Positions 15,498 through 26,282 of a DNA stretch of 64,000 nt are shown here, piece after piece; the stretch's first letter is position 1, and the number at the start of each line of letters is the position of its first letter. This DNA comes from Rugosibacter aromaticivorans (GTDB taxonomy: Bacteria > Pseudomonadota > Gammaproteobacteria > Burkholderiales > Rhodocyclaceae), in the NCBI RefSeq assembly GCF_000934545.1, contig NZ_CP010554.1, forward strand, positions 806,001 to 870,000, read 5' to 3'. Below the pieces are notes generated by a model. The model was not told the DNA's origin and did no database searches. It saw only the letters and a list, made by a program, of their open reading frames with translations. A program made the translations under genes and the position numbers.

Positions 15498-18083
15498 TTA
15501 CATCGTCACCGTATCCGCTACTTCGCTGAATTCCTTGATCTGATCGAAATTCATGTAGCGATAGATGTCGGCGGCCTTGGCATTCACCGCCTGCACTTGC
15601 TCCATGTATTCGGCCACGGTCGGAATTTTTCCCATCAAGGCCGTGACTGCGGCTAGCTCAGCGGAACTCAGATAGACGCGCGTTTCGATACCCAAACGGT
15701 TGGGAAAGTTGCGCGTGGAGGTCGATACGGCCGTGCTGCCTTTTTTGATCTGCGCCTGATTGCCCATGCATAGCGAGCAGCCGGGCATTTCCATGCGCGC
15801 ACCGGATTTACCGAGGATGGCGTAGTAGCCTTCTTCGTTGAGAATCATGGCGTCCATCTTGGTGGGCGGTGCAATCCACAGGCGGGTGGGTATGTCCGTC
15901 TGACCTTCGAGCACTTTGCCGGCAGCGCGAAAATGGCCGATGTTGGTCATGCAGCTGCCGATGAAGACTTCGTCAATTTTCTCGCCAGCCACTTCAGACA
16001 ATATCTTCACATCGTCCGGATCGTTCGGGCAGGCGAGAATCGGTTCCTTGATGTCGGCCAGATCGATTTCGATTACAGCGGCATATTCGGCGTCGGCATC
16101 CGGTTGGAGCAGGGTGCCGTTGGCGATCCAGTCTTCCATGGTCTTGATGCGGCGGCCGAGGGTGCGCTTGTCCTCGTAGCCTTCGGCAATCATCCATTTC
16201 ATCAAGGTGATGTTGGAGCGTATGTATTCGACGATGGGCGCCTTGGAGAGACGCACGGTGCAGCCGGCGGCGGAACGTTCGGCGGAGGCGTCGGTGAGCT
16301 CAAATGCCTGTTCCACCTTGAGATCGGGCAGGCCTTCGATTTCCAGAATGCGGCCGGAGAAGACATTCTTCTTGCCTTGCTTGGCGACGGTGAGCAGACC
16401 GGCCTTGATGGCATACAGCGGAATGGCATTAACCAGATCGCGCAGCGTGATGCCGGGTTGCATCGTACCTTTGAAGCGCACCAGTACCGATTCGGGCATG
16501 TCGAGCGGCATCACCCCGGTGGCGGCGGCGAAGGCGACGAGGCCGGAGCCGGCGGGAAAGGAGATGCCGATGGGGAAGCGGGTGTGAGAATCGCCGCCGG
16601 TGCCCACGGTATCGGGCAACAGAAAGCGGTTGAGCCAGGAGTGAATAATGCCATCGCCGGGTTTTAGCGAGATGCCGCCACGCGAGGTGATGAAGCTGGG
16701 CAGGGTGCGATGGGTCTTGACGTCGACCAGTTTCGGGTAAGCGGCGGTGTGGCAGAAGGACTGCATCACCAAATCGGCGGAGAAGCCAAGGCAGGCGAGG
16801 TCTTTGAGCTCATCGCGGGTCATTGGGCCGGTGGTATCCTGGCTGCCGACAGACGTCATACGCGGTTCGCAGTAGGTTCCCGGGCGGACACCTTTGCCTT
16901 CGGGAAAGCCGCAGGCGCGGCCAACGATTTTTTGCGCTTGCGAGAAACCCTTGCCGGTATCAACGGGCGGTTCGGGCAGGCGGAACAAGGTGGAGGCGGG
17001 CAGGCCAAGAAACTCGCGTGCCTTGGCAGTGAGGCCACGGCCGATGATCAAATTGATGCGGCCACCGGCGCGCACTTCATCCAGCAGTACTTCGGATTTG
17101 TAATCGAAGGTGGAAATGACAGTGCCGTTTTTCTCGATTTTTTTCTCATAAGGGAAAATATCGATGACATCGCCCATGGCCATTTGTGTCACGTCGCACT
17201 CGATGGGGAAGGCACCGGCATCTTCTTGCGTGTTAAAGAAAATCGGGGCGATTTTTCCACCCAGGCAAAAACCACCAAAACGTTTGTTCGGCACAAAAGG
17301 AATATCGTCGCCAGTCCACCAGGTGACAGAGTTGGTAGCCGATTTGCGCGAAGAACCGGTGCCAACTACATCACCCACGTAGGCAACGGCGTGGCCTTTT
17401 TTCTTCAGATCTTCAATCAGCCCCATCGGGCCGCGCTCGCCGGGTTTTTCCGGGGTAATGCCATCGCGTGCATTCTTCAGCATGGCCAAACCATGTAATG
17501 GAATATCAGGGCGGCTCCAGGCATCAGGTGCGGGCGAGAGATCATCGGTGTTGGTTTCGCCCGTGACCTTGAAAACGGTGACGCTGATTTTTTTCGGCAC
17601 GTCAGGGCGCTGCGTAAACCATTCACCATCGGCCCAGGATTGCATGACCGCTTTGGCGTTGGCGCTGCCTGCCTTGGCTTTGTCGGCGACATCGTGAAAG
17701 GCGTCAAACATCAGCAGGGTTGATTTGAGTGCGGTCGCGGCGGTGGTGCCGACTTCGGCGTCGTCCAGGGCGTCGATCAGCGGTTTGACGTTGTAGCCGC
17801 CGACCATGGTGCCGAGCAGTTCGGTGGCTTTTGTGCGTGAAATGAGCGTACATGCCGTCTCACCTGCGGCAACTTTTGCAAGAAACTCAGCCTTGACTTT
17901 AGCCGCCTCATCAACACCTGCGGGAACGCGATGCGTGATCAAATCAACCAACGTGGCTTCTTCACCTTGGGGTGGGTTGAGTAACAGCTCAATCAAGGCT
18001 TCGGTCTGCTGCTTGGTGAGCGGTAGCGGGGGAATGCCAAGCGCGGCGCGCTCGGCAACATGTTGGCGGTAGGCTTCAAGCAT
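15498..18083 (-). CDS. acnB: Aconitate hydratase B
   Basis: 861 residues, the normal AcnB length. It interconverts citrate and isocitrate through a [4Fe-4S] cluster. The N-terminus ([22 protein letters not shown]) is the AcnB HEAT-like domain. Cluster-ligand cysteines are in [10 protein letters not shown] and [11 protein letters not shown] near the C-terminus. The start at 18083 is supported by AAAGGAAA upstream and by family length; the frame stays open further upstream but there overlaps the CitE-like gene. It heads away from the sdh operon, downstream of mdh and the CitE-like gene on the same strand, so the three may form one transcript ending at the 15450 terminator. Confidence 0.97.
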   Translation of the reverse strand: MLEAYRQHVAERAALGIPPLPLTKQQTEALIELLLNPPQGEEATLVDLITHRVPAGVDEAAKVKAEFLAKVAAGETACTLISRTKATELLGTMVGGYNVKPLIDALDDAEVGTTAATALKSTLLMFDAFHDVADKAKAGSANAKAVMQSWADGEWFTQRPDVPKKISVTVFKVTGETNTDDLSPAPDAWSRPDIPLHGLAMLKNARDGITPEKPGERGPMGLIEDLKKKGHAVAYVGDVVGTGSSRKSATNSVTWWTGDDIPFVPNKRFGGFCLGGKIAPIFFNTQEDAGAFPIECDVTQMAMGDVIDIFPYEKKIEKNGTVISTFDYKSEVLLDEVRAGGRINLIIGRGLTAKAREFLGLPASTLFRLPEPPVDTGKGFSQAQKIVGRACGFPEGKGVRPGTYCEPRMTSVGSQDTTGPMTRDELKDLACLGFSADLVMQSFCHTAAYPKLVDVKTHRTLPSFITSRGGISLKPGDGIIHSWLNRFLLPDTVGTGGDSHTRFPIGISFPAGSGLVAFAAATGVMPLDMPESVLVRFKGTMQPGITLRDLVNAIPLYAIKAGLLTVAKQGKKNVFSGRILEIEGLPDLKVEQAFELTDASAERSAAGCTVRLSKAPIVEYIRSNITLMKWMIAEGYEDKRTLGRRIKTMEDWIANGTLLQPDADAEYAAVIEIDLADIKEPILACPNDPDDVKILSEVAGEKIDEVFIGSCMTNIGHFRAAGKVLEGQTDIPTRLWIAPPTKMDAMILNEEGYYAILGKSGARMEMPGCSLCMGNQAQIKKGSTAVSTSTRNFPNRLGIETRVYLSSAELAAVTALMGKIPTVAEYMEQVQAVNAKAADIYRYMNFDQIKEFSEVADTVTM

Positions 18084-18151
18084 GGTGGTTTCCTTTTGTG
18101 CGATGGTGAGATGAATAAAAAAGCGAATGCGTGAAAAATGGGATTGTTGTT

Positions 18152-19219
18152 TTAATCGGTCGGCTGGAAAAAATGCTGACAAATTTCTGTCGTCATGGGC
18201 ACACCCGTCGCGCGCGCACGTTGCAGCAGCTCCCAGTAATAGCGGTAAGACGCGCGGTCGTGTAGCGTGCCTTTCCATGAGATCGGCCCCCAGGCAGCGG
18301 CTTGAGCCGTCAACAAGAGCTCTGCGGCCTCGGTGACCGCAGCAAAGTCGGGGCGCATGGCTTCGATGATGGGTTGAATTTGCGCCGGGTGAATGCTCCA
18401 CATGCGCAAAAAACCAAAGTCGTTGCGCGCGCGTCGCGCATCCTCGAGTACGACGCCAGTGTCACGCAACTCGGTGGTGACGTTGTGCGCGGGTACAATG
18501 CCGTTGGCTAATGCTGCTGCCGCAATTTCACACTTGGCGCGAACGATAAGCGGATGCGTAAATTGGCCGGGTGCGCGCATCGCGGTATCGGGAATCGCGC
18601 CGTGATGTGCGCTTACGAAGTCCATGAGGCCGAAGTCGATGGATTCCACGTGGGGAAGGCGTGCGATTTGCCAGACATCATGCAATGCGCCGGGCGTCTC
18701 AATAAGAACATGCACGGGAATTTCGCGGGTGATAGCGTGGCGCTGCCGCGTCTGGTCAATGGCCGCAATCTGTTGGGCAGCATCATTCGCGCAGCTTGGC
18801 TTGGGCAGCACAATGTAGGCTACCCGGTGCCCTGCGCGCTGGATGATGATATCCAGATCAGCCCGCCAATGCGGGTGAGTGATGTCATGGGTGCGCACCC
18901 CCAGCCGCCCGTGGCTGTTGGCCGGGTCCAGCAACAGCGCGCTGACCATCTCGGCATGTTCACGTTCATGGCCCGCTGGGGCGCCATCTTCACAATCGGC
19001 CGTGATGTCAAAAACCGGCCCGAGTTCAGCCTGGAGTTGCAGTGCCTTGCGGATCATTTTTTCTGATCCGGCATAGTGCTCGCAGGCGGCAAGCATCGGG
19101 AAGGGACGACTTCCCTGATACAGAACTACTGCGGGATGAAGAAGCTGGCTCACGGGTACTGGCACTGGCTTTTTTTCTGCTTCATCCCGTGTGTTTGAGG
19201 CGAGGTGCAATGAGCGCAA
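18152..19219 (-). CDS. HpcH/HpaI aldolase / CitE-like lyase family protein
   Basis: Up to 355 residues. The fold family is recognised from [14 protein letters not shown] (metal-binding E/D), [53 protein letters not shown] and [12 protein letters not shown]. Members act on CoA esters such as malyl-, beta-methylmalyl- or citramalyl-CoA. In betaproteobacteria a gene of this type commonly sits next to mdh. The open frame begins at a TTG (19219) directly after the mdh stop. A GTG at 19153, just before the conserved [15 protein letters not shown], is an equally good start, so the N-terminal 22 residues are uncertain. The substrate cannot be fixed from sequence. Confidence 0.85.
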   Translation of the reverse strand: MRSLHLASNTRDEAEKKPVPVPVSQLLHPAVVLYQGSRPFPMLAACEHYAGSEKMIRKALQLQAELGPVFDITADCEDGAPAGHEREHAEMVSALLLDPANSHGRLGVRTHDITHPHWRADLDIIIQRAGHRVAYIVLPKPSCANDAAQQIAAIDQTRQRHAITREIPVHVLIETPGALHDVWQIARLPHVESIDFGLMDFVSAHHGAIPDTAMRAPGQFTHPLIVRAKCEIAAAALANGIVPAHNVTTELRDTGVVLEDARRARNDFGFLRMWSIHPAQIQPIIEAMRPDFAAVTEAAELLLTAQAAAWGPISWKGTLHDRASYRYYWELLQRARATGVPMTTEICQHFFQPTD

Positions 19220-20209
19220 TCAGCCCAACAAGCTCGCAACACCCGCTTGTTCTTCTTGTAGCTCAGTCAGCGTTTTATCCATCATGCTGCGTGAATAGTC
19301 GTCAATGGCTAAACCCTCGACGCGTGTGTATTCGCCGTTTTCGCAGGTGACAGGAACGCCATAAATGATATCTTGCGGAATACCGTAGGAACCATCGGAT
19401 GGAATACCCATGGTGACCCACTTGCCGTTGGTTCCCAAGGCCCAATCGCGCATGTGGTCAATAGCGGCATTCGCTGCAGAGGCGGCAGACGATGCGCCGC
19501 GTGTGGCAATGATCGCTGCACCGCGTTTGCCCACGGTGGGGATGTAGTCGTTTTTGTACCAGGCATCATCATTAATGGCCGCCAATGCAGGCTGACCTGC
19601 GACGCTGGCAAAACGTAGATCGGGATACATGGTGGGTGAGTGGTTGCCCCAAACGATCATTTTTTCGATATCCGCAACTGCTTTGCCTGTTCGGGTGGCC
19701 AATTGCGAAATGGCCCGGTTATGATCCAGACGCAGCATGGCGGTAAAATTTTGTTTAGGCAGGCTAGGCGCCGATTTCATCGCGATGTAAGCATTGGTGT
19801 TGGCCGGATTGCCAACCACCAGCACTTTCACATTGCGTGAGGCAACTTCATTGAGTGCTTTGCCTTGCTCGATGAAAATCTTGGCATTTTCCATCAGCAG
19901 GTCTTTGCGTTCCATGCCGGGACCACGGGGCTTGGCGCCAACCAATAAAGCGTAATCAGCCTCTTTAAATGCTACCTTGGGATCATCCGTGCCCACCATG
20001 CCAACCAAGGTGGGGAAGGCACAATCATCGAGCTCCATCATCACGCCTTTGAGCGCGGCCTGGGCTTTTTCCATGGGCAGTTCAAGCATTTGCAGGATTA
20101 CTGGTTGATCTTTGCCCAGCATCTCACCCGCAGCAATGCGAAAGATCAGCGCGTAACCGATTTGGCCGGCAGCACCGGTGATTGCAATACGAACGGGGGT
20201 TTTGGTCAT
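19220..20209 (-). CDS. mdh: Malate dehydrogenase
   Basis: 329 residues, NAD-dependent LDH/MDH family, oxidising malate to oxaloacetate. The Rossmann motif is [11 protein letters not shown]. The catalytic region includes [10 protein letters not shown] and [11 protein letters not shown] with the active-site His, and the substrate-binding arginines lie around [12 protein letters not shown]. The ATG is preceded by GGAG. It faces gntR-sdh across a 294-base intergenic region. Its stop is immediately followed by the TTG of the CitE-like gene, so the two are co-transcribed. Confidence 0.97.
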   Translation of the reverse strand: MTKTPVRIAITGAAGQIGYALIFRIAAGEMLGKDQPVILQMLELPMEKAQAALKGVMMELDDCAFPTLVGMVGTDDPKVAFKEADYALLVGAKPRGPGMERKDLLMENAKIFIEQGKALNEVASRNVKVLVVGNPANTNAYIAMKSAPSLPKQNFTAMLRLDHNRAISQLATRTGKAVADIEKMIVWGNHSPTMYPDLRFASVAGQPALAAINDDAWYKNDYIPTVGKRGAAIIATRGASSAASAANAAIDHMRDWALGTNGKWVTMGIPSDGSYGIPQDIIYGVPVTCENGEYTRVEGLAIDDYSRSMMDKTLTELQEEQAGVASLLG

Positions 20210-20503
20210 AATGAGTGCTCCAATAGGTAAGGGAAGTAAAAAGTGTGTGAAGAGAAAGCGTTAAATAAAATGAATATCGGTTGAATTTAAGTCTTGGCCT
20301 CTAAGCTTGGGTGATGGCGATAATGACCATGTAACCTTTGTTCAACAGTGGCGTTTGCAAAAGCGTTTTACGCCAGGGCCAATACTTTTCAAGCGTGAAA
20401 TAGTAATTTGGATATGACACCTTGTCAATATCTATCATATGTCTTATATATGATATAAGTATAAGTCTAGACGCCGCTTGGAAAATATGTTCAAATCCAT
20501 TTC
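20210..20503. promoter_or_regulatory. Divergent mdh / gntR-sdh promoter region
   Basis: A 294-base gap between divergently transcribed TCA genes, without a plausible gene. It is AT-rich around 20395-20470 and holds the palindrome listed separately. Both mdh and gntR-sdh promoters must lie here; exact -10/-35 boxes could not be assigned. Confidence 0.7.
20434..20454. promoter_or_regulatory. Candidate GntR operator palindrome
   Basis: Perfect inverted repeat ATCATAT-N7-ATATGAT centred ~60 bases before the gntR start, in the only strongly AT-rich stretch of the intergenic region. Placement fits autoregulation and control of the divergent TCA genes by the adjacent GntR protein. Binding is inferred. 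Confidence 0.55.
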
Positions 20504-21244
20504 ATGAATAAAAGCGCCGTCTTGTCATCGCCGACTTTTAGCCCGCTTTATCGCCAGATAAAAGCGCTGCTAGTGCAGCAGCTTCAGTCGGGTGAGTGGC
20601 ATCCGGGTGAGGTGATTCCGAGCGAGACTGAGCTTGCGGTTCGGTTCTCGGTCAGCCAAGGCACGGTGCGTAAAGCCGTTGATGAGCTAGCTGCAGAACA
20701 CTTGCTGGTGCGCCGTCAAGGCAAGGGTACATTTGTCGCTAGCCACGATGACCCGCGCGCATTTTTTCGCTTTTTGCGCTTGATGCCAATCAATGGGGAG
20801 ATACAGCAAGCCAAGAGTATTCCGCTGGAATGCTGGCGTGCGAAAGCCGGCCCGGAGGCCTCGCGCATGTTGGCGATCAAGGTGGGTGACCCTATCACCG
20901 TGGTGCGTCGCGTGCTGCAGTTTGCAGAAAAACCCACTGTGGTCGATGAGATTTATTTGCCGGGCGCAATATTCGGGGCCATAACCCTGGACATGCTGCG
21001 TGATTACCAGGGTTCGCTATATAGTTTTTTTGAAGATCGTTTTGGGGTGCGCATGGTGCGCGCTGAGGAGCGTCTGCGTGCCGTGGCTGCTGATCGGTCG
21101 AGTGCCGAGTTGCTCCATGTGGCAGAAGGTAGCCCGCTGTTATCGGTCGAGCGCCTGAGTTTTTCCTATGCCGACAAGCCTGTGGAATGGCGGCGTGGGT
21201 TGTATTCCACACAAGAGCATTGTTATTTCAATGAGCTTGGGTAA
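20504..21244 (+). CDS. GntR-family transcriptional regulator (HutC/UTRA type)
   Basis: 246 residues. The N-terminal winged helix-turn-helix is clear (PLYRQIKALLVQQL, GEVIPSETELAVRFSVSQGT, VRKAVDELAAEHLLVRRQGKG). The C-terminal ~140 residues fit the UTRA ligand-binding domain (DEIYLPGAIF, RAEERLRAVAADRSSAELL, VERLSFSYADKPVEWRRG). It precedes sdhC by 66 bases on the same strand and is the expected local regulator of succinate dehydrogenase and TCA genes in this gene order. The ligand is unknown. The first codons overlap a degenerate copy of the dispersed repeat (residues ~4-12, SAVLSSPTF). Confidence 0.9.
   Translation: MNKSAVLSSPTFSPLYRQIKALLVQQLQSGEWHPGEVIPSETELAVRFSVSQGTVRKAVDELAAEHLLVRRQGKGTFVASHDDPRAFFRFLRLMPINGEIQQAKSIPLECWRAKAGPEASRMLAIKVGDPITVVRRVLQFAEKPTVVDEIYLPGAIFGAITLDMLRDYQGSLYSFFEDRFGVRMVRAEERLRAVAADRSSAELLHVAEGSPLLSVERLSFSYADKPVEWRRGLYSTQEHCYFNELG
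20513..20540 (-). repeat. Dispersed short repeat, degenerate copy 8
   Basis: On the minus strand AAAAGTCGGCG matches the core, the next bases diverge, then GACGGCG matches the tail. It lies in the first codons of gntR and could partly reflect a conserved protein motif (TFSPLY), so membership is less certain than for other copies. Confidence 0.45.
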
Positions 21245-21310
21245 GCTAACGTCGCTGGATAACTTGTTACTCGGCGACAATGTCCGTATTTAGAAAGGGG
21301 ATAGCATCAC

Positions 21311-21715
21311 ATGTCAGCGTTAAATGAACAGAAAAAACAGCGTCCAAGGTTTTTGGACCTGACCGTCATACGCCTGCCACTGGCGGGATATGCATCCATT
21401 CTTCATCGCGTGAGCGGTGCCGGGTTATTTTTGATGTTGCCATTACTCATATGGCTGCTCGAGTTATCCCTGAGTGCAACACCGGATAGTCTGGCGCTGT
21501 TTGAAAAAATCACTGGAAGTGTTTTAGTCAGACTTGTTCTGTTGGGTTTGATCTGGGCTTTTTTACATCACTTCTGCATGGGTTTGCGCATTTTGCTGAT
21601 TGATATTCATGTTGGGGTGGAAAAACAGCAGGCGCGGTCTTCCGCGATGGCTGTCATGGTGGTCAGCCTGTCATTGACGCTGGCATTTGGCCTCAAACTT
21701 TTTGGAGTTTATTAA
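21311..21715 (+). CDS. sdhC: Succinate dehydrogenase cytochrome b556 subunit
   Basis: 134 residues with three hydrophobic spans and the SdhC signature RPRFLDLTVIRLPLAGYASI followed by LHRVSGAGLFLMLP. The haem-ligand histidine lies in LHHFCMGLRILLID. It anchors complex II in the inner membrane with SdhD and carries part of the quinone site. It is the first gene of sdhCDAB, preceded by GAAAGGGG. Its stop is one base before the sdhD start. Confidence 0.95.
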   Translation: MSALNEQKKQRPRFLDLTVIRLPLAGYASILHRVSGAGLFLMLPLLIWLLELSLSATPDSLALFEKITGSVLVRLVLLGLIWAFLHHFCMGLRILLIDIHVGVEKQQARSSAMAVMVVSLSLTLAFGLKLFGVY

Positions 21716-21716
21716 G

Positions 21717-22061
21717 ATGAGTCGTCTGGTCGTGGGTGCCCATTATGGGTTAAAAGACTGGCTGGCGCAGCGCATTACCGCTGTGCTAATGGCTATTTAT
21801 ACCCTGGTTATTTTTGCGGCAGTTTTAGCGGGGGCTGCAAGTTCGCATGAGGCCTGGCGAGGCTTCATGGGGCATGGCGTGGTGCGTTTTGTCACCTTTC
21901 TGTTCATTCTTAGCCTGGGCTACCATGCGTGGGTTGGTGTGCGTGATATCTGGATGGACTACATCAAGCCCACAAGCGTTCGCATCATGTTACATGTCCT
22001 GACATTGCTGGCTCTGGTTGGTTATGCCGGTTGGGCAATTCAGATTATCTGGAGGTTGTAA
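21717..22061 (+). CDS. sdhD: Succinate dehydrogenase membrane anchor subunit
   Basis: 114 residues from ATG 21717 (MSRLVVGAHYGLKDWLAQRI), with three membrane spans and the conserved GLKDWLAQRITAVLMAIYT block. Second anchor of complex II; the haem-ligand His is probably in SLGYHAWVGVRDIWMDY. The ribosome-binding GGAG lies inside the end of sdhC, showing tight coupling. Confidence 0.95.
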   Translation: MSRLVVGAHYGLKDWLAQRITAVLMAIYTLVIFAAVLAGAASSHEAWRGFMGHGVVRFVTFLFILSLGYHAWVGVRDIWMDYIKPTSVRIMLHVLTLLALVGYAGWAIQIIWRL

Positions 22062-22063
22062 GA

Positions 22064-23851
22064 GTGACTTATACCGTGCGTAAATTTGATGCTGTGGTGG
22101 TGGGTGCAGGCGGTGCTGGTCTGCGTGCTGCGCTGCAACTTTCTGAATCCGGCCTGAAAACAGCCGTGCTAACCAAAGTGTTCCCCACGCGTTCGCACAC
22201 AGTAGCCGCGCAAGGCGGAGTGGCAGCCTCTCTTGGGAATTCTGAAGAAGATAACTGGCACTGGCACATGTATGACACCATCAAGGGTGGCGACTGGATG
22301 TGTGACCAGGACTCGGTCGAGTTCATGTGCCGCAATGCTAACGCGGCGGTGGTCGAACTGGAGCATTACGGCATGCCCTTTGACCGCATCGACAATGGCA
22401 AGATTTACCAGCGACCGTTCGGCGGGCACATGTCTAACTTCGGCGAAAAGCCAGTGCGTCGATCCTGTGCGGCAGCCGACCGCACGGGGCACGCGATGCT
22501 ACATGCCCTGTACCAGCGAAATGTCAAAGTCAATACGCAGTTTTTTGTCGAGTGGCAAGCACTGGATCTGATTCGCGATACGGATGGTGAAGTGTTGGGT
22601 GTTGTGGCCATGGATATGGAAACGAGTGAAGTGGTGGCCTTCCATGCCAAGGCCACTATTTTTGCTACAGGCGGCGCGGGTCGTGTTTATTACTCATCCA
22701 CGAACGCTTTCATTAATACTGGTGATGGTCTGGGCATGGCAGCGCGGGCGGGCATTCCGCTGGAAGATATGGAGTTCTGGCAATTCCATCCTACCGGCGT
22801 GGCGGGTGCGGGTGTGCTGATCACCGAAGGGGTGCGCGGCGAAGGCGGCATCTTGCGCAATGCCGATGGTGAGCGGTTTATGGAGCGTTACGCACCGAAC
22901 GCGAAAGATCTGGCATCGCGTGATGTGGTTTCTCGCTCGATGCTGACCGAGATCAATGAAGGCCGGGGTGCTGGACCGTACAAGGATTATGTGTACCTCG
23001 ATCTGACCCATCTGGATCCGCAGGTCATCCTCAAGCGGTTGCCCAGTATTCATGAAATCGGGATTCAGTTTGCCGGGGTCGACTGCCTCAAGGAATATCT
23101 TCCCGTAGTGCCTACAGCCCATTACCAGATGGGTGGCATTCCGACCAATCGCTACGGTCAGGTGGTTGTGCCACAAGGCAATGATTTATCCGTTCCCGTG
23201 CCAGGCTTTTATGCTGCAGGTGAATGTGCCTGCGCCTCGGTGCATGGTGCTAACCGATTAGGCACCAATTCATTGCTCGATCTGCTGGTTTTCGGGAAGT
23301 CCTCTGGTGAGGCGGCTGTTGCGTCAATTCGAGAAAATGTAAAAGCGCACAAACCGTTGCCTGTTGATGTGATCGAGAAATCGCTGGCACGTCTGGATCG
23401 CTTGAATACGCAAAAAGGTGGCGCCAATGTGCATGAAACGCGACTGCTGATGCAACGTACGCTACAGAAGCATGCCGGTGTCTTTCGCTTCAGCAACCTG
23501 CTCAAGGAGGGCGTCACCAAGATTCTCGAAGTGGCTGAAACGGTTGCCCATACGGAAATTCAGGATAAATCGAAGGTGTTCAACACGGCACGTATCGAGG
23601 CGCTTGAACTGGATAACCTAATTGAAGTCGCGAAGGCCACCATGATCTCAGCTGAAGCACGCAAGGAGTCACGCGGGGCTCACATGCGGGATGATGCCGA
23701 AGATAGTCCCGAGCATCCGAATGGTCGCAACGATGAAGAGTGGCTCAAACATACCCTGTGGCATCGCGAAGGGAATCGCCTTGAATATAAACCGGTACAA
23801 ATGAAACCGCTTTCAGTTGATAGTATCGAACTGAAAAAGCGTACCTACTAA
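22064..23851 (+). CDS. sdhA: Succinate dehydrogenase flavoprotein subunit
   Basis: 595 residues from a GTG at 22064, chosen because GGAGG lies 8 bases upstream inside sdhD and the product then begins VTYTVRKFDAVVVGAGGAG, the usual SdhA N-terminus. The FAD-binding GAGGAG motif, the covalent-flavin region RSHTVAAQGG, the substrate-site HPTG and the late SLLDLLVFGKSSGEAA are all present. It oxidises succinate to fumarate and passes electrons to SdhB. Length is normal. Confidence 0.97.
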   Translation: MTYTVRKFDAVVVGAGGAGLRAALQLSESGLKTAVLTKVFPTRSHTVAAQGGVAASLGNSEEDNWHWHMYDTIKGGDWMCDQDSVEFMCRNANAAVVELEHYGMPFDRIDNGKIYQRPFGGHMSNFGEKPVRRSCAAADRTGHAMLHALYQRNVKVNTQFFVEWQALDLIRDTDGEVLGVVAMDMETSEVVAFHAKATIFATGGAGRVYYSSTNAFINTGDGLGMAARAGIPLEDMEFWQFHPTGVAGAGVLITEGVRGEGGILRNADGERFMERYAPNAKDLASRDVVSRSMLTEINEGRGAGPYKDYVYLDLTHLDPQVILKRLPSIHEIGIQFAGVDCLKEYLPVVPTAHYQMGGIPTNRYGQVVVPQGNDLSVPVPGFYAAGECACASVHGANRLGTNSLLDLLVFGKSSGEAAVASIRENVKAHKPLPVDVIEKSLARLDRLNTQKGGANVHETRLLMQRTLQKHAGVFRFSNLLKEGVTKILEVAETVAHTEIQDKSKVFNTARIEALELDNLIEVAKATMISAEARKESRGAHMRDDAEDSPEHPNGRNDEEWLKHTLWHREGNRLEYKPVQMKPLSVDSIELKKRTY

Positions 23852-23864
23852 GAAGGATCCAAGA

Positions 23865-24593
23865 ATGACAATGCCTCTCACCATGCGGACTTACCATTTC
23901 AAAATCTATCGTTACGATCCAGATAAGGATGCCAAGCCTTATATGCAGGATATTTTCGTCGAGTGTGATCCGATGGATAAAAAATTGCTGGATGCGATGA
24001 TCAAACTAAAAGCCAAGGATGATTCACTTTCCTTTCGTCGTTCCTGTCGCGAAGGTGTTTGCGGATCGGACGCCATGAATATCAATGGCAAAAATGGCTT
24101 GGCTTGCCTGACTGATCTGGCAATTTTCCCCGAAGGTAAGCCCATTGTGCTGCGTCCCTTGCCGGGCCTGCCTGTAGTACGAGATTTAATCGTCGATATG
24201 ACGCAGTTCTTTAAGCAATATCTTTCGATCAAGCCTTATCTCGTCAATGATGACCCCTTACCTGAGCGCGAACGGTTGCAGTCCCCTGAAGACAGGGAAG
24301 AACTCAACGGTCTTTACGAATGCATTTTGTGTGCGTGTTGCACAACCGCATGCCCTTCGTTCTGGTGGAATCCGGACAAATTTGTCGGTCCGGCGGGTTT
24401 GCTTGCTGCTTATCGCTTCATTGCCGACACCCGCGATCAAGCAACGAATGAGCGACTGGATAATCTGGAAGACCCCTACCGTCTTTTCAGGTGCCACACG
24501 ATCATGAATTGTGTGGATGTCTGTCCGAAAGGGTTGAATCCCACCAAGGCGATAGGCAAGATCAAAGAGATGATGGTTCAACGAGCGGTCTGA
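23865..24593 (+). CDS. sdhB: Succinate dehydrogenase iron-sulfur subunit
   Basis: 242 residues. Three cluster-binding regions are intact: the [2Fe-2S] SCREGVCGSDAMN...LAC, and the cysteine groups CILCACCTTACP and CHTIMNCVDVCPKGLNP for the 4Fe and 3Fe clusters. It relays electrons from SdhA to the quinone site. It starts 14 bases after sdhA. A second Met at codon 3 could also start. Confidence 0.97.
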   Translation: MTMPLTMRTYHFKIYRYDPDKDAKPYMQDIFVECDPMDKKLLDAMIKLKAKDDSLSFRRSCREGVCGSDAMNINGKNGLACLTDLAIFPEGKPIVLRPLPGLPVVRDLIVDMTQFFKQYLSIKPYLVNDDPLPERERLQSPEDREELNGLYECILCACCTTACPSFWWNPDKFVGPAGLLAAYRFIADTRDQATNERLDNLEDPYRLFRCHTIMNCVDVCPKGLNPTKAIGKIKEMMVQRAV

Positions 24594-24604
24594 TTAAATC
24601 CATC

Positions 24605-24910
24605 ATGCCTGAAGATCGTCATGTTCGCCTTGGGCGTCTACGCTGGCATTGTCGTCGTGCCTTGTTAGAGCTGGATTTGCTGTTCGAGAGATTCTGGCAG
24701 CGGTATGGTGACACGATTGATGTGCAAGATGAAGCTGCACTGAAGCAGTTGTTAGCGCTGGAAGATTATGACTTGTGGGCGTTGGTGAGTGGAACACAGA
24801 AAAGTGATGACCCGCAATTAATACAGATGATCGAGCGCATACGTACCGAATTCGTACCGCTTGATCATGAACGACTGAGTGGCAACTTTTATTTCAACGG
24901 TAGTACATAG
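24605..24910 (+). CDS. sdhE: FAD assembly factor SdhE
   Basis: 101 residues, placed as usual between sdhB and gltA. SdhE promotes covalent flavinylation of SdhA. The fold signature [17 protein letters not shown], the acidic patch and [12 protein letters not shown] are clear. The strongly conserved RGxxE motif reads R-A-L-L-E here, so the glycine is replaced by alanine. The start at 24605 ([10 protein letters not shown]) was chosen from family length; the frame stays open upstream into sdhB. Confidence 0.88.
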   Translation: MPEDRHVRLGRLRWHCRRALLELDLLFERFWQRYGDTIDVQDEAALKQLLALEDYDLWALVSGTQKSDDPQLIQMIERIRTEFVPLDHERLSGNFYFNGST

Positions 24911-24921
24911 GGGAACTGAGC

Positions 24922-26214
24922 ATGAGCACAAACCGCACCGCAAATTTTGCTGTCGATGGCAAGCACGTTGAATTTCCAGTGATGTCTGGGACGCATGGCA
25001 ATGATGTCATCGATATCCGGACGCTGGGGGCGAAAACAGGCCTGTTTACTTATGACCCCGGCTTTCTTTCTACTGCAAGCTGCCAGTCGAAAGTGACTTA
25101 CATTGATGGTGACAAAGGTGAGTTGCTTTACCGGGGTTATCCCATTGAGCAGTTGGCCGAGCAGTGTAATTTCCTTGAAGTGGCCTATTTGCTCAGAAAT
25201 GGCGAATTGCCAAATGCCGAGAAAAAAACGAAATTTGAGGACACGATCAAGAAGCATACGATGGTGCATGAGCAGCTCGTCAAATTTTATCAAGGCTTTC
25301 GGCGGGATGCGCATCCGATGGCTGTGATGGTGGGTGTGGTTGGTGCATTGTCGGCTTTCTATCACGATGCGCATGATTTCTCTGATGCAGAGCATCGCAG
25401 CATTTCGTTTAACCGGCTGATCGCCAAGATGCCGACAATTGTTGCCATGACGTACAAATACAGCGTCGGCCAGCCGTTTATGTACCCCCGTAATGATCTT
25501 GACTACACCGCTAATTTCATGCACATGATGTTCGGCACACCGGCCGAGGAATACAAACCTAACCCAGTATTAGTGCGTGCGCTGGATGTGATTTTTACCC
25601 TGCATGCGGATCACGAACAAAACGCATCTACCTCGACCGTGCGTCTGGCTGGCTCGTCGGGTGCGAATCCGTTTGCCTGTATTTCTGCAGGTATTGCTTG
25701 TCTTTGGGGTCCCGCACATGGGGGCGCTAATGAAGCTTGCCTTGAAATGCTAGAAGAAATTGGCGATGTTTCTCGTGTAGGTGAATATATCAAACGTGCC
25801 AAAGATAAGACTGACAATTTCAAGTTGATGGGTTTTGGTCATCGCGTCTATAAGAACTTTGACCCGCGTGCGAGGCTGATGAGCAAGGTGTGCGCCGATG
25901 TGCTGAGTGAATTGGGTCTGGAGAACGACCGTTTGTTCAAGCTGGCTAAAGAGCTTGAAAAAATTGCGTTGGAAGATGACTATTTCATTGAAAAGAAACT
26001 CTATCCGAACGTTGATTTTTACTCAGGTATTGTGCAAAAAGCACTGGGTATTCCAACGTCCATGTTTACCTGCATTTTTGCCCTGGCGCGTACCGTGGGC
26101 TGGATGACCCAATGGGAAGAAATGATCACTGATCCTGAGTACAAGATTGGTCGCCCCCGCCAGCTTTACACCGGTGCTGCCCGCCGCGATGTCATTCAGA
26201 TCGCCAAGCGTTGA
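24922..26214 (+). CDS. gltA: Citrate synthase
   Basis: 430 residues, type II (hexameric) citrate synthase length. It condenses oxaloacetate and acetyl-CoA. Catalytic residues are seen in [10 protein letters not shown] (His), [13 protein letters not shown] (His/Arg) and NVDFYSG (Asp). It starts 11 bases after sdhE with a nearby GGGGA, so it belongs to the sdh operon. Confidence 0.97.
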   Translation: MSTNRTANFAVDGKHVEFPVMSGTHGNDVIDIRTLGAKTGLFTYDPGFLSTASCQSKVTYIDGDKGELLYRGYPIEQLAEQCNFLEVAYLLRNGELPNAEKKTKFEDTIKKHTMVHEQLVKFYQGFRRDAHPMAVMVGVVGALSAFYHDAHDFSDAEHRSISFNRLIAKMPTIVAMTYKYSVGQPFMYPRNDLDYTANFMHMMFGTPAEEYKPNPVLVRALDVIFTLHADHEQNASTSTVRLAGSSGANPFACISAGIACLWGPAHGGANEACLEMLEEIGDVSRVGEYIKRAKDKTDNFKLMGFGHRVYKNFDPRARLMSKVCADVLSELGLENDRLFKLAKELEKIALEDDYFIEKKLYPNVDFYSGIVQKALGIPTSMFTCIFALARTVGWMTQWEEMITDPEYKIGRPRQLYTGAARRDVIQIAKR

Positions 26215-26282
26215 TACGGTTAAATTAAATAAACCACAGCCCTGGATTTTTACACATTTCAACGAATGAAAAAGGTGATGCC

